A stretch of 23,030 nt of DNA from an uncultured Bacteroidota bacterium. Lineage in GTDB: Bacteria > Bacteroidota > Bacteroidia > Flavobacteriales > Flavobacteriaceae. Below are positions 1 to 8,668 of the stretch, one piece after another. A program made the position numbers and the translations under genes. The notes beneath the pieces were generated by a model, which was not told the DNA's origin, searched no databases, and was given only the letters and a program-made list of their open reading frames with translations. The stretch covers positions 1 to 23,030 of the forward strand of contig CABWZL010000012.1 in the NCBI GenBank assembly GCA_902509805.1, written 5' to 3'. Positions within the stretch are counted from its first letter, which is position 1. Every line of letters starts with the position of its first letter.

Positions 1-1555
1 TTTTATCAAAACATATAAATGACAACTCCATGCCAGATTGATCCTTAATTTTTGATTTAACTATTTGTGCTTCCTTTCCAATGAACTTTAATTTGTAGTC
101 TAAAAAACAATTGTTAGTTCTAAATACAGGCTTATTATTTCCTGAACCAAATGGAGCCATTCTTGAAATAATTTTAATGTTTTCATATGTAATTTCAGAA
201 AAGTCAATTAAAATATCATAAGAAAAAGTTTTTCTGAACATTTCTTCATCAACAGATTTTCTAACAGAATTTTCAAATTGAACTTTAAAGTTTTCAAAAT
301 TAGACTTCTTTACTTTTAATCCGGCAGCATATTTATGTCCTCCAAATTGAAAAATATTATCCTCACATTTTGAAAGAGCTTCATGTACATCAAAACCTGA
401 AACTGATCTTACCGAACCCGTTAAAAGCTCTTCATCTGAATCAGTCATTACAATTGTTGGTTTATATGACTGCTCAATAAGTCTAGATGCTACAATTCCT
501 AGTACTCCTTGACTCCAGTTTTCAGAATAGACAATATTTGTAAAGCTGGCATGATCTACTTGCTTTATTGCTTGATTAAATACTTCTTTTTCTGTAGCTC
601 TTCGGTTTTGATTTAAAAGTTCTACTTCATTAGACATAATACTAGCTTTTTCTCTGTCTTCTTGAACTAACAAATCAACAATAACCTTTCCGTTTTTCAT
701 TCGTCCAGCAGCATTTATTCTTGGCCCAATATTAAATGAAACTTTAGATTCATCTATTTTACTGTTTATTGATTTTAAAAAGTTTCTTAGGCCTATTCGT
801 GGATTTTCATTTATTCTCTTTAAACCATAAAACACCAATAGCCTATTTTCCCTTACTAAAGGCATCATATCAGAAATTGTTGCAAGTGCCACAAAATCAA
901 TAAATTCAAAAATATTACAAGGATCATTTGAAATTAAATTATGAGCGGTTATTAATTTGAAAGCTATACCACAGCCACATAAATCTTTAAAAGGATATTT
1001 GCAGTTTAACTGTTTGGGATTAACTATTCCGTATGCTTTTGGCAACTCTTCGCCTGGAAGATGATGATCACAAATAATGATATCAATGCCTTTTGATCTA
1101 GCTAAATCAACTTGACTAAGAGCTTTAATTCCACAATCTACAGTTACAATTAAAGAAAAATTATTTTTTTCAGCATATTCTATAGATTCTAAAGACACCC
1201 CATAGCCCTCCTTATATCTATCAGGAATATAATAAGAAACATTAAACCCTTTATTGTCAAAATATTTGAAAAGCATAGCTGTAGAGGTGGTTCCATCAAC
1301 ATCATAGTCACCCAAAATCATTATTTTTTTTGTTTTTGAAGCTTCAATCATTTCGACAACCTTCAACATGTCTTTCATCAAGAATGGGTCATGCAGTAAA
1401 TCAAGATTTGGTCGAAAAAATTGTTTTGCTTTTTCTAATGAATTTATATTTCTCTGAAGTAACAAGGAGCATATAAATTCTGGAATTTTTAATATTTCAT
1501 TGAGACTTTGAATATCGTCTTTAGAGGGTTGTTGTTTCTCAATCCAATTTTTCAT
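1..1555 (-). CDS. recJ: Single-stranded-DNA-specific exonuclease RecJ (3' end outside window)
   Basis: RecJ degrades single-stranded DNA 5' to 3' in recombination and mismatch or base-excision repair in the cytoplasm. The reading frame is open from an ATG at 1553-1555 to the window edge, giving about 518 residues; the C-terminal end is missing. The DHH phosphoesterase motifs are intact. Motif I is GDYDVDGTTS with D83, D85 and D87, followed by VDCG near 139-142 and the DHH triad CDHHLPGEELP with D163, H164 and H165. Further on is INAAGRM, then FGGHKYAAG of the DHHA1 domain, which binds the DNA strand. The order and spacing match full-length RecJ. It lies 7 bases downstream of rsmI on the same strand, so the two are probably co-transcribed. 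Identification is firm; only the end is unseen. Confidence 0.96.
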   Translation of the reverse strand, partial: MKNWIEKQQPSKDDIQSLNEILKIPEFICSLLLQRNINSLEKAKQFFRPNLDLLHDPFLMKDMLKVVEMIEASKTKKIMILGDYDVDGTTSTAMLFKYFDNKGFNVSYYIPDRYKEGYGVSLESIEYAEKNNFSLIVTVDCGIKALSQVDLARSKGIDIIICDHHLPGEELPKAYGIVNPKQLNCKYPFKDLCGCGIAFKLITAHNLISNDPCNIFEFIDFVALATISDMMPLVRENRLLVFYGLKRINENPRIGLRNFLKSINSKIDESKVSFNIGPRINAAGRMKNGKVIVDLLVQEDREKASIMSNEVELLNQNRRATEKEVFNQAIKQVDHASFTNIVYSENWSQGVLGIVASRLIEQSYKPTIVMTDSDEELLTGSVRSVSGFDVHEALSKCEDNIFQFGGHKYAAGLKVKKSNFENFKVQFENSVRKSVDEEMFRKTFSYDILIDFSEITYENIKIISRMAPFGSGNNKPVFRTNNCFLDYKLKFIGKEAQIVKSKIKDQSGMELSFICFDK

Positions 1556-1562
1556 TAATAAT

Positions 1563-2243
1563 CTATTGCTTTTTATCAATACATATTACAAACTCGCCTT
1601 TTATTTTCTTATTTGAAAAATATTTGATGGCCTCAACTACAGTTCCCCTGAAAGTCTCCTCATATATTTTTGAAATTTCTCGACTCAAACTAATCTGCCT
1701 CTCTTCACCAAAATATTCTAAGAACTCTGTTAGTGTCTTGACTACCCTATATGGAGATTCATATATAATTGTAGTACTAGTATTTTCAGCAATATCTAAG
1801 AGCTTAGTTTTTCTTCCTTTTTTACGTGGTAAAAACCCCTCAAATATAAAATTTTCACTTGGCAGTCCACTCATAACTAATGCGGGAATTAAAGCAGTTG
1901 GCCCTGGTAAACATGTGATTATTATATCATTTTTAATGGCCTCGCGTATTAATAAAAATCCAGGATCTGAAATGCAGGGAGTCCCAGCGTCAGTTATTAA
2001 AGAAATTTGCTTACCTGAAACCATTAACTCAATATAATCGTTGACTTTTTTATGTTCATTATTCAAATGATAACTGTTCACTTTAGTTGAAATTTTATAT
2101 TCAATAAGTAGTTTTTTTGCATGTCTAGTGTCCTCTGCTAAAATTAAATCTGAATTTTTTAAAGTTTCAATTGCTCTTATAGTGATATCTCCCAGATTGC
2201 CAATTGGAGTTGGTACTACAAAAAGTTGAGGATTAATTACCAT
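1563..2243 (-). CDS. rsmI: 16S rRNA (cytidine-1402-2'-O)-methyltransferase RsmI
   Basis: RsmI methylates the 2'-OH of C1402 in the decoding centre of 16S rRNA, using S-adenosylmethionine. The 226-residue protein has the tetrapyrrole-methylase fold signature: VVPTPIGNLGDIT at 9-21, AEDTRHAKKLL at 36-46, TDAGTPCISDPG at 84-95 and CLPGPTALIPALVMSGLP at 111-128, then YESPYR at 161-166. It lacks the C-terminal extension of the roughly 286-residue E. coli enzyme, which appears usual for Bacteroidota. The ATG at 2241-2243 has GGAG immediately in front of it, and the N-terminus fits the family. It is the first gene of the rsmI-recJ unit and diverges from tdk across 157 bases. A short upstream reading frame overlaps its start codon (see 2233-2334). 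Confidence 0.95.
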   Translation of the reverse strand: MVINPQLFVVPTPIGNLGDITIRAIETLKNSDLILAEDTRHAKKLLIEYKISTKVNSYHLNNEHKKVNDYIELMVSGKQISLITDAGTPCISDPGFLLIREAIKNDIIITCLPGPTALIPALVMSGLPSENFIFEGFLPRKKGRKTKLLDIAENTSTTIIYESPYRVVKTLTEFLEYFGEERQISLSREISKIYEETFRGTVVEAIKYFSNKKIKGEFVICIDKKQ

Positions 2244-2334
2244 CTCCAGAATTTAGTTTTTTGATTGCTAAATCAATAATTGCTTTAATTAATAGCGCAA
2301 TTTCTTTTCTTTTATTTTCTATTTTCTTAAACAC
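2233..2334 (-). CDS. Possible 33-residue leader peptide overlapping the rsmI start
   Basis: A GTG-initiated frame of 33 codons plus TAA fills the leader of rsmI and ends 11 bases inside it, so its stop lies just past the rsmI ATG. The peptide is Lys- and Ile-rich, with a predicted amphipathic helix (for example KEIALLIKAIIDLAIKK), and is not recognised as any family. There is no convincing ribosome-binding site before the GTG and no in-frame ATG. The overlap could allow translational coupling to rsmI, but in such AT-rich DNA an open frame of this size can arise by chance. Treat it as a candidate only. Confidence 0.2.
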   Translation of the reverse strand: MFKKIENKRKEIALLIKAIIDLAIKKLNSGDGN

Positions 2335-2367
2335 TCTAGTTTATTATTATAATGAATTACTTTTTGA

Positions 2368-2375
2368 TAAATTTG
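2368..2375 (+). promoter_or_regulatory. Predicted promoter -7 box for tdk-asd
   Basis: TAAATTTG matches the Bacteroidota -7 consensus TANNTTTG exactly and ends 25 bases before the tdk ATG, giving an expected leader of roughly 20 bases. No good TTTG -33 box is seen at the usual distance; only TTTA lies near 2340. The call rests on motif and position alone. Confidence 0.5.
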
Positions 2376-2400
2376 CCTTAACTGTAAATCAAATTACAAA

Positions 2401-2982
2401 ATGTTTTTAGAAAACCCTGCATATAATAACGAACAATTCGGCTGGATTGAGGTAATCTGTGGATCAATGTTTTCAGGTAAAACCGAGGAGCTTATACGAA
2501 GGATAAAAAGAGTTAAAATTGCAAATCAAAAATTCAAAGTCTTTAAGCCTACACTTGACTCCAGAAGTAAAAATTATATTGAATCACATGACGAAAGTAA
2601 ACTAAAGTCAACTGAAGTAAAACATTCATCTGATATTCTAAATAACATTGAAGGCTGTGCTGTTGTAGCTATTGACGAAGCTCAATTTTTTGATAATGAA
2701 ATAGTCAGTGTTTGTAATCAGCTTGCTAATAAGGGTATAAGGGTCATCGTTGCAGGCTTAGATATGGATTATCTTGGAAATCCTTTTGGACCTATACCAA
2801 ATTTAATGGCAATTGCTGAATATGTTACAAAAGTTCACGCTGTTTGTAAAAAATCAGGAAATATTGCTAATTACAGTTTTAGAAAAAACAAAAAAACTGA
2901 TATTGTTGTGATTGGCGAAAAGGATAAATATGAACCTTTAAGTCGAGCTGTATTTAATAAAAAAATGAAAAAAGACAAATAA
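2401..2982 (+). CDS. tdk: Thymidine kinase, type II
   Basis: Phosphorylates thymidine to dTMP with ATP in the pyrimidine salvage pathway. The 193-residue protein carries the P-loop GSMFSGKT at 21-28, the DEAQFF motif at 92-97 with E93 as the likely catalytic base, and the thymidine lasso region around GLDMDYLGNPFGPIPNLMAIAE at 119-140. The zinc-ribbon part is degenerate: C149 remains, but the partner is S152, and the second pair is replaced by S181 and V184 in YEPLSRAVF. Similar loss is, as far as I recall, common among flavobacterial homologues, so the enzyme is probably active without structural zinc. The stop is separated from asd by one base, so the two form an operon although their pathways differ. 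Confidence 0.95.
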   Translation: MFLENPAYNNEQFGWIEVICGSMFSGKTEELIRRIKRVKIANQKFKVFKPTLDSRSKNYIESHDESKLKSTEVKHSSDILNNIEGCAVVAIDEAQFFDNEIVSVCNQLANKGIRVIVAGLDMDYLGNPFGPIPNLMAIAEYVTKVHAVCKKSGNIANYSFRKNKKTDIVVIGEKDKYEPLSRAVFNKKMKKDK

Positions 2983-2983
2983 T

Positions 2984-3973
2984 ATGAAAGTAGCTGTTGT
3001 TGGTGCAACTGGAGTTGTAGGTTCTGTATTGCTTGATCTCCTAGAAAAAAGAAAATTTCCTCTAACCGAAATCATTCCTGTTGCCTCCGAAAAGTCTGTA
3101 GGAAACAAAATTTCGTATAAAGGTCAAGAATATAGTATTGTTTCCTTAGCTGATGCTGTTAAAATGAAACCCGATATTGCTTTGTTTTCTGCTGGTGGTT
3201 CAACGTCTTTAGAATGGGCTCCTAAGTTTGCTGAGGTTGGTACAAGAGTTGTTGATAATTCTTCCGCCTGGAGAATGGATTCAACAAAAAAATTAGTTGT
3301 TAGTGAAGTAAATTCAAATGTTTTAACAAAGGGTGACTATATAATAGCAAATCCAAACTGTTCAACAATGCAAATGCTAGTAGTATTAGCTCCACTTCAT
3401 AGAAAATATAAAATTAAAAGACTTGTAGTTTCAACCTATCAATCTGTTTCTGGTACAGGAAAAAATGCTATAGACCAGCTAAATAATGAAAGAAAAGGAC
3501 GAGATAGCTCAAAAGTATATCCATATTCTATTGACCAAAACCTTTTACCTCACTGTGATGTTTTTGAAGAAGATGGCTATACTAAAGAAGAAAACAAACT
3601 GATTAATGAAACTAGGAAAATTTTAAATGATAATAGCATTCAAATAACCTCTACAGCAGTAAGAGTACCTATTGAAATATGTCATGGTGAGTCTGTTAAT
3701 ATAGAGTTTGAAAATGAATTTGAAATTGATTCCATTTTTGAAATTTTAAAAAAGGCACCAGGCTTGATTGTTGAAGATGATCCTGAAAAAAATAAATACC
3801 CTATGCCTATTAATTCTGCAAACAAAGATGAAGTTTTTGTTGGGAGAATAAGAAGAGATTTTAGTATTGCTAGTGGTTTAAATCTATGGATTGTTGCAGA
3901 TAACCTAAGAAAAGGGGCGGCAACAAATACTATTCAAATAGCAGAGAAATTAATTGAAATGGAGCTTATTTAA
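2984..3973 (+). CDS. asd: Aspartate-semialdehyde dehydrogenase
   Basis: Reduces aspartyl-4-phosphate to aspartate semialdehyde with NADPH, the branch point toward lysine and diaminopimelate, threonine, methionine and isoleucine. The 329-residue protein has the nucleotide-binding loop VGATGVVGSVLL at 6-17, the catalytic cysteine C126 in NPNCSTMQM, QSVSGTGK at 153-160 and the active-site VRVPIEICHGES with H234. Length and motif spacing are normal for the family. It is co-transcribed with tdk, one base downstream. Its stop codon faces that of accC with only two bases between, so no separate terminator fits between the convergent genes. Confidence 0.96.
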   Translation: MKVAVVGATGVVGSVLLDLLEKRKFPLTEIIPVASEKSVGNKISYKGQEYSIVSLADAVKMKPDIALFSAGGSTSLEWAPKFAEVGTRVVDNSSAWRMDSTKKLVVSEVNSNVLTKGDYIIANPNCSTMQMLVVLAPLHRKYKIKRLVVSTYQSVSGTGKNAIDQLNNERKGRDSSKVYPYSIDQNLLPHCDVFEEDGYTKEENKLINETRKILNDNSIQITSTAVRVPIEICHGESVNIEFENEFEIDSIFEILKKAPGLIVEDDPEKNKYPMPINSANKDEVFVGRIRRDFSIASGLNLWIVADNLRKGAATNTIQIAEKLIEMELI

Positions 3974-3975
3974 AG

Positions 3976-5310
3976 CTACATCTCAAATGATTCCATAAAC
4001 TTTGTAGTATAGTTGCCTGTAAGGAAATCTTGATTTTCTAATAACTTTTGATGGAATGGAATTGTCGTTTTTACTCCTTCTATCACAAACTCATCTAAAG
4101 CTCTTTTCATCTTGTTTATTGCTTCTTCTCTTGTTTGTGCTGTAGTGATTAATTTGGCAATCATAGAATCATAATATGGTGGTATTAAGTATCCACTATA
4201 AACATGAGTGTCAATACGAACACCATGGCCACCGGGAAAATGAAGTGTTAAGATTTTACCTGGGTTTGGCATAAAGTCATTGTGAGGATCTTCAGCATTA
4301 ATTCTACACTCTATAGAGCAGAGCTTTGGGAAATAGTTCTTTCCTGAGATCGGTTTACCAGAAGCAACTAAAATTTGCTCACGTATTAAATCATAATCAA
4401 TGACTTGTTCAGTAATTGGGTGTTCAACTTGAATTCTGGTATTCATTTCCATAAAGTAAAAATTCTTATGTTTATCAACCAAAAATTCTATTGTTCCAGC
4501 TCCTTCATATTTAATAGATTCAGCAGCTTTAACAGCAGCTTCGCCCATAGACTTTCTTAGAGGTTTCGTCATAAAAGGAGAAGGTGTTTCTTCAATTAGT
4601 TTCTGATGACGTCTTTGAATAGAACAGTCTCTTTCTGATAAATGGCATGCTTTTCCATAAGAATCGCCGATAATTTGAATTTCAATATGTCTAGGGTCTT
4701 CAATAAATTTTTCTAGATACATGTCGTCATTATCAAAAGCCAGTTTTGATTCTTTTCTAGCTAATTCCCAAGCACTTGCTAAATCTTTTGGACTTTTGGC
4801 TATTCTCATTCCCTTTCCACCTCCTCCAGCTGTAGCTTTAAGCATTACAGGGTAACCTATTTCAAGAGCTATATTTTGAGCATCTTCTAGAGTTGGAACA
4901 AGCCCTTCAGAACCAGGTATGGTTGGAACGCCAGCTTTTTTCATGGTTTCTTTGGCTGATGACTTATCTCCCATTTTATCAATCATATCTGGTGAAGCTC
5001 CAATAAACTTTATTTTATGATCGTGGCATATTTTAGAAAATTTACTGTTTTCAGACAAAAAACCATATCCTGGATGGATTGCATCTGCATTAGTTATTTC
5101 TGCTGCTGCAATTATATTGGCGGGTTTTAAATATGATTCTGCGCTAGCTGAAGGTCCAATACAAACTGCTTCGTCAGCAAACCTTACATGAAGGCTTTCC
5201 TCGTCTGCTTTTGAATATACGGCTACGGTTTTAATACCCATTTCTTTGCATGTTCTAATAACACGCATAGCTATTTCTCCTCTATTGGCAATTAGTATTT
5301 TATTAAACAT
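3976..5310 (-). CDS. accC: Acetyl-CoA carboxylase, biotin carboxylase subunit
   Basis: Carboxylates the biotin of the carrier protein AccB using ATP and bicarbonate, the first half-reaction of acetyl-CoA carboxylase at the entry to fatty acid synthesis. The 444-residue length matches the stand-alone subunit rather than a fused pyruvate or propionyl carboxylase. It starts with the N-terminal domain [19 protein letters not shown], has the ATP-grasp glycine loop GGGGKGM at 162-168, [15 protein letters not shown] at 223-237 and the active-site [12 protein letters not shown] at 287-298. It is the last gene of the pdxA-accC operon, two bases after accB, which fits equimolar production of the two subunits. 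Confidence 0.97.
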   Translation of the reverse strand: MFNKILIANRGEIAMRVIRTCKEMGIKTVAVYSKADEESLHVRFADEAVCIGPSASAESYLKPANIIAAAEITNADAIHPGYGFLSENSKFSKICHDHKIKFIGASPDMIDKMGDKSSAKETMKKAGVPTIPGSEGLVPTLEDAQNIALEIGYPVMLKATAGGGGKGMRIAKSPKDLASAWELARKESKLAFDNDDMYLEKFIEDPRHIEIQIIGDSYGKACHLSERDCSIQRRHQKLIEETPSPFMTKPLRKSMGEAAVKAAESIKYEGAGTIEFLVDKHKNFYFMEMNTRIQVEHPITEQVIDYDLIREQILVASGKPISGKNYFPKLCSIECRINAEDPHNDFMPNPGKILTLHFPGGHGVRIDTHVYSGYLIPPYYDSMIAKLITTAQTREEAINKMKRALDEFVIEGVKTTIPFHQKLLENQDFLTGNYTTKFMESFEM

Positions 5311-5312
5311 TT

Positions 5313-5798
5313 TTATGATGGGTCAATAATAAATAGTGGTTGGTCAAACTCCACGGGGCTTTGGTCCTCCGCAAGTATTTTAACAATTTTTCCTGATAAC
5401 TCAGACTCTATTTCATTGAATAATTTCATTGCTTCTATTACACATAATACATCTCCTTCTACTATACTCTTTCCCACCTCAACAAAGGATGGTTTGTCTG
5501 GCGATGGTTTTCTGTAAAAAGTTCCAATTATTGGTGATTTCACAACTATATGGTTTTCATTTTCTAATTCTACGCCAGAAGAATTAGAAGTAGTTTCTTG
5601 AACAATTTCTTGTTGAGCAGATGAAACAGGTTGAGCAGAAATAACATTGTTTGAAGGAATGTCCTCAACTAGTACTTGTTTAGTAATATTTTTCTTTGTT
5701 TTAATTGTAATTTTAAAATCTTCTCTTTCAATTTTAACTTCCTCAACACCAGATTTAGAGACAAATTTTATTAAATTTTGTATTTCTTTTATATTCAT
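5313..5798 (-). CDS. accB: Acetyl-CoA carboxylase, biotin carboxyl carrier protein
   Basis: Carries biotin between the biotin carboxylase and carboxyltransferase halves of acetyl-CoA carboxylase. The 161-residue protein has a short N-terminal helical region ([17 protein letters not shown]), a flexible Gln/Ser/Val-rich linker around 45-80, and a C-terminal biotinyl domain. The biotinylation motif EAMK lies at 122-125, with K125 as the acceptor. The thumb loop before it, [19 protein letters not shown] (88-106), is typical of AccB and not of other biotinyl domains. It sits between fabH (10 bases away) and accC (2 bases away) in the same operon. Confidence 0.96.
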   Translation of the reverse strand: MNIKEIQNLIKFVSKSGVEEVKIEREDFKITIKTKKNITKQVLVEDIPSNNVISAQPVSSAQQEIVQETTSNSSGVELENENHIVVKSPIIGTFYRKPSPDKPSFVEVGKSIVEGDVLCVIEAMKLFNEIESELSGKIVKILAEDQSPVEFDQPLFIIDPS

Positions 5799-5808
5799 AG
5801 TAAATAGT

Positions 5809-6816
5809 TTAATTATATGCCCATGTTAAATATGCTGCACCCCATGTTAATCCAGCTCCAAAAGCTGCAAGTATTAATTTATCCCCTTTTTTAAATTCTT
5901 TTTCATAATCATACATTAATAGAGGTATGGTTGCTGCAGTAGTATTTCCATAGTTTTCTATATTCATTAAAACTTTATTTTTATCTAAATTAATCTTTTC
6001 TGCGGTAGCATCAATAATTCTTTTATTAGCTTGATGAGGTAATAAATATTTAATTTCTTCAGGATCCAGATTGTTTCTTTTGATAATCTGTTCTGTAGCA
6101 TTTGCCATTTCTGAAACAGCTGACTTAAAAACTGTTTTACCGTCTTGAGTTATGAAATGCCATTTATTATCAATTGATTCTTGTGATGTAGGATGTAGTG
6201 ATCCTCCTGATTTTACTTTTAACCATTCTGCCCCAACCCCATCTGACCTTAAATATTCATCCTCCCAGCCAAAATCGTTAGTGCTGGGCTCTACCAAAAC
6301 TGCACCAGCTCCGTCTCCAAAAAGAATACTAGTTGATCTATCCGTATAATCTACAATAGAAGACATCATGTCTGCTCCTATTAAAAGGACTTTTTTATAC
6401 CTACCTGACTCAATGTAGCTAGTCGCTGTTGACATTCCATATAAAAAACCTGAGCAAGCTGCGTTTATGTCAAAAGCATAAGCATTAGTTGCGTTTATTT
6501 CAGACGCTACTGTTGGCGCGGTAGAAGCAACATGAAAATCTGGTGTTATTGTTGCAACAATTACCAAATCTATGGTGCTGGGATCAACCATCTTCTTGTT
6601 AATTAAGTCCTTTGCAGCACTTGCAGCTAAAAATGAAGTTGCTTTATCTTTTTCTTTAAGTATTCTTCTTTTTTTGATTCCAGTTCTGGCAGTAATCCAT
6701 TCATCATTGGTGTCAACCATTTTTTCTAAATCTTTATTGGAAATAAAGTCTTCTGGAATGTAACCTCCAACAGCAGTTATGGCGGCTTTTATTTTGTTTG
6801 TTTTGTTAGATACCAT
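5809..6816 (-). CDS. fabH: Beta-ketoacyl-ACP synthase III
   Basis: Condenses acetyl-CoA with malonyl-ACP to start fatty acid chains. The 335-residue thiolase-fold protein has all three catalytic residues: C121 in DINAACSGFLYGM, H261 in LLPHQANKRII and N291 in ENYGNTTAA. The N-terminal DTNDEWITARTGIKKR at 35-50 and the C-terminal LAAFGAGLTWGA at 316-327 are also characteristic. It has a short N-terminal extension (MVSNKTNK) relative to many homologues, but the ATG at 6816 is the only good start. It lies 48 bases downstream of rpmF, the widest gap inside this operon, so an internal promoter there cannot be excluded. Confidence 0.96.
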   Translation of the reverse strand: MVSNKTNKIKAAITAVGGYIPEDFISNKDLEKMVDTNDEWITARTGIKKRRILKEKDKATSFLAASAAKDLINKKMVDPSTIDLVIVATITPDFHVASTAPTVASEINATNAYAFDINAACSGFLYGMSTATSYIESGRYKKVLLIGADMMSSIVDYTDRSTSILFGDGAGAVLVEPSTNDFGWEDEYLRSDGVGAEWLKVKSGGSLHPTSQESIDNKWHFITQDGKTVFKSAVSEMANATEQIIKRNNLDPEEIKYLLPHQANKRIIDATAEKINLDKNKVLMNIENYGNTTAATIPLLMYDYEKEFKKGDKLILAAFGAGLTWGAAYLTWAYN

Positions 6817-6864
6817 ACTAACATCAATTATGCCTTTAAACAGATAAATTGATAATTTAAGATA

Positions 6865-7062
6865 CTAGTTTTTTTCTGATTCTAGTGAATCAACTAAAAC
6901 TTTTCCTCTGTAATAAAGTTTTCCTTCATGCCAGTGGGCTCTGTGATATAGGTGTGACTCACCTGTAGTTTGACATGTAGATATTTGCTGATTAGCAGCT
7001 TTAATATGAGTTCTACGTTTGTCTCTTCTTGTTTTAGATATTTTACGTTTAGGATGTGCCAT
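6865..7062 (-). CDS. rpmF: 50S ribosomal protein L32
   Basis: Small basic protein of the large ribosomal subunit. The 65-residue sequence begins [19 protein letters not shown], the standard Bacteroidota L32 start, and ends with the conserved [17 protein letters not shown]. Only one cysteine (C30, in STCQTTGE) is present, so this is a form without a zinc ribbon. It starts directly after the DUF177 gene, stop and start abutting. The pairing of DUF177 with rpmF, followed by fabH, is conserved across many bacteria and links ribosome and fatty acid supply. Confidence 0.96.
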   Translation of the reverse strand: MAHPKRKISKTRRDKRRTHIKAANQQISTCQTTGESHLYHRAHWHEGKLYYRGKVLVDSLESEKN

Positions 7063-7581
7063 TTATAATAAATCTTTTAATTTGTCCCACCTAGGGTCAG
7101 TTTTTTCTTTAAAATTTTTTTTAGGTTTAAATTCTTTTAATTTTTCTGCTATTTCTGATTTTAATGATCCGTTTTCTATTCCAGGATGAACCTTTTTTTG
7201 TGGAACAGCTAAAATGATACTTTCATAAATCATATGAGAGACATCAATGCTATGAGATCCTGATGATAAAAAAACAACCTTATCATCTGTTGATTTAATG
7301 TTATCCTTGAATTTCACTACTACAGCGTAGTTTGTGTTTAATTCAAGATTAAAATTTTCCATAGAAACATCACATTGAACTTCAATTTCTCCACTAAATG
7401 AAAACTTTAAATTTAGTAGTGTTGGTTTCTTTTCTAATTCAAGGTTTACCGAAATATTAGAATCAAGAAAATCGTAATAGTCAAAACTTTTAAAGAACTT
7501 ATTTCCTAGTTCATAGTTGAGGTGATGTATGCCCTCTTTCAAGCCTGAAAATTTAATCAAATATGGCGAAAGCGATTTCAT
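7063..7581 (-). CDS. yceD: DUF177/YceD-family protein, L32-associated
   Basis: Member of the DUF177 (YceD/YlbN) family. Its exact role is unsettled; the family is encoded next to rpmF and has been linked to 23S rRNA accumulation or ribosome assembly. The protein has 172 residues from the ATG at 7579-7581; a GTG one codon upstream is possible but less likely. Visible features are the central QCDVSMENF segment, typical of the family core, and the C-terminal KTDPRWDKLKDLL, which is characteristic of Bacteroidota members. It is adjacent to rpmF with no spacing and 47 bases downstream of pdxA. Assignment relies on both sequence and gene order. Confidence 0.9.
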   Translation of the reverse strand: MKSLSPYLIKFSGLKEGIHHLNYELGNKFFKSFDYYDFLDSNISVNLELEKKPTLLNLKFSFSGEIEVQCDVSMENFNLELNTNYAVVVKFKDNIKSTDDKVVFLSSGSHSIDVSHMIYESIILAVPQKKVHPGIENGSLKSEIAEKLKEFKPKKNFKEKTDPRWDKLKDLL

Positions 7582-7628
7582 CACTCAACTATTGAGCGGC
7601 AAATTTATAAAAATTTATCTATTTAATG

Positions 7629-8624
7629 TCAAACTATCGTATTTCTTGAGTTGTATATGTTTATGCCAACTTTTATTGCTTGCAAGAATGAGGTTGGGCT
7701 AGCTATACCTTTTCCCGCTATATCAAACCCTGTTCCGTGATCCGGAGACGTTCTAATAATTGGTAAACCCGCGCTATAATTAACGCCTTTTCCAAAACTC
7801 ATTGTTTTAAACGGAATTAATCCTTGATCATGATAAACCGCTATAACACCATCATATTTCTTGAAATTTTCATTACAAAAAAAAGTGTCTGCGGAAAATG
7901 GCCCAAAAATTAAATTTTTATTCTTTTTAATAGCGGGCAATAATATTTCTTGATCGTCACTTCCTATTACTCCATTGTCTCCAACATGAGGATTAATAGC
8001 AAGAACTGCAATCCTAGGCTCACTTATTAAAAAATCCTTAATTAAAGTCTCGTTTAACATTTTTATTTTTTCGCCTACTTTAGCTACCGTTAGTTCTTTA
8101 ACTACATCTTTTAATGGTATGTGTTCTGTAAACAAGCCTAGTTTTAAATTATCGGAAATCATCAACATCATTGGATCTTTTTTGAGTGTTTGTTTTAAAT
8201 AATCCGTATGACCTGAAAATTTAAATGAACTTGAGTAAGATAGGTTCTTGTTAATGGGTGCTGTAATTAAAATGTCTATTTTTTTTTGGACAGCATCTTT
8301 TACGGCTTCTTTAAAAGATATTATTCCATTGGCTGAAACTTGTTTGTCAGGGTTGCCAAAATCAAATTTAGAAGAAGAAAAAACTTCTTTTATATTAATA
8401 AAGCCAGTGGACGCTTCATCTAATGAGTATATTTTTTTTAGAGAAAGTGTTTTAATCTTCAAATCATCTTTTTGTTTCTCAACTAAATCATAAGAAGAAT
8501 AAACTATATAATTATAATGTCCTTGAAGAGAGTCTTCAGACAGTGCTTTTAGAATGATTTCAATTCCTATACCGTTAGGATCTCCAATTGAAATTCCAAT
8601 ATTTATTTTTTTTGCGTTTACCAC
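7629..8624 (-). CDS. pdxA: 4-hydroxythreonine-4-phosphate dehydrogenase
   Basis: Oxidises 4-phosphohydroxy-L-threonine to an aminoketone that PdxJ condenses into pyridoxine 5'-phosphate, in the DXP-dependent vitamin B6 pathway. The 331-residue protein has GISIGDPNGIGIEIILK at 10-26, TAPINK at 121-126, SGHTDYL at 137-143, and the three metal-binding histidines H168 (TEHIP), H213 (NPHVGDNG) and H265 (VYHDQGLIPFK). The C-terminal RTSPDHGTGFDIAGKG is diagnostic. Translation most likely starts at the GTG at 8622-8624, because a stop codon lies two codons upstream in frame and no suitable ATG exists nearby. It is the first gene of the six-gene operon ending in accC. Confidence 0.95.
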   Translation of the reverse strand: MVNAKKINIGISIGDPNGIGIEIILKALSEDSLQGHYNYIVYSSYDLVEKQKDDLKIKTLSLKKIYSLDEASTGFINIKEVFSSSKFDFGNPDKQVSANGIISFKEAVKDAVQKKIDILITAPINKNLSYSSSFKFSGHTDYLKQTLKKDPMMLMISDNLKLGLFTEHIPLKDVVKELTVAKVGEKIKMLNETLIKDFLISEPRIAVLAINPHVGDNGVIGSDDQEILLPAIKKNKNLIFGPFSADTFFCNENFKKYDGVIAVYHDQGLIPFKTMSFGKGVNYSAGLPIIRTSPDHGTGFDIAGKGIASPTSFLQAIKVGINIYNSRNTIV

Positions 8625-8651
8625 TAGTTAATAATTGCTAATTTTACACAT

Positions 8652-8659
8652 CAAAAATA
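8652..8659 (-). promoter_or_regulatory. Predicted promoter -7 box for the pdxA-accC operon
   Basis: On the minus strand this reads TATTTTTG, an exact match to TANNTTTG, 27 bases before the pdxA GTG start. It lies in the 44-base gap shared with the divergent ribE. No clear -33 box is visible upstream, where the sequence runs into ribE. Confidence 0.45.
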
Positions 8660-8668
8660 AAGATAATA

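Noticed and set aside
1624..2037. 137-codon plus-strand frame inside rsmI
   Set aside because: Antisense to a clearly conserved gene, with no recognisable motif and no promoter or start context.
2382..2397. TGTAAATCAAATTACA before tdk as another copy of the operator
   Set aside because: The halves match only five of six bases and the overall length is 16 rather than 18; likely chance in AT-rich leader DNA.
7582..7584. GTG as start of the DUF177 gene
   Set aside because: The ATG one codon downstream gives the normal family N-terminus.
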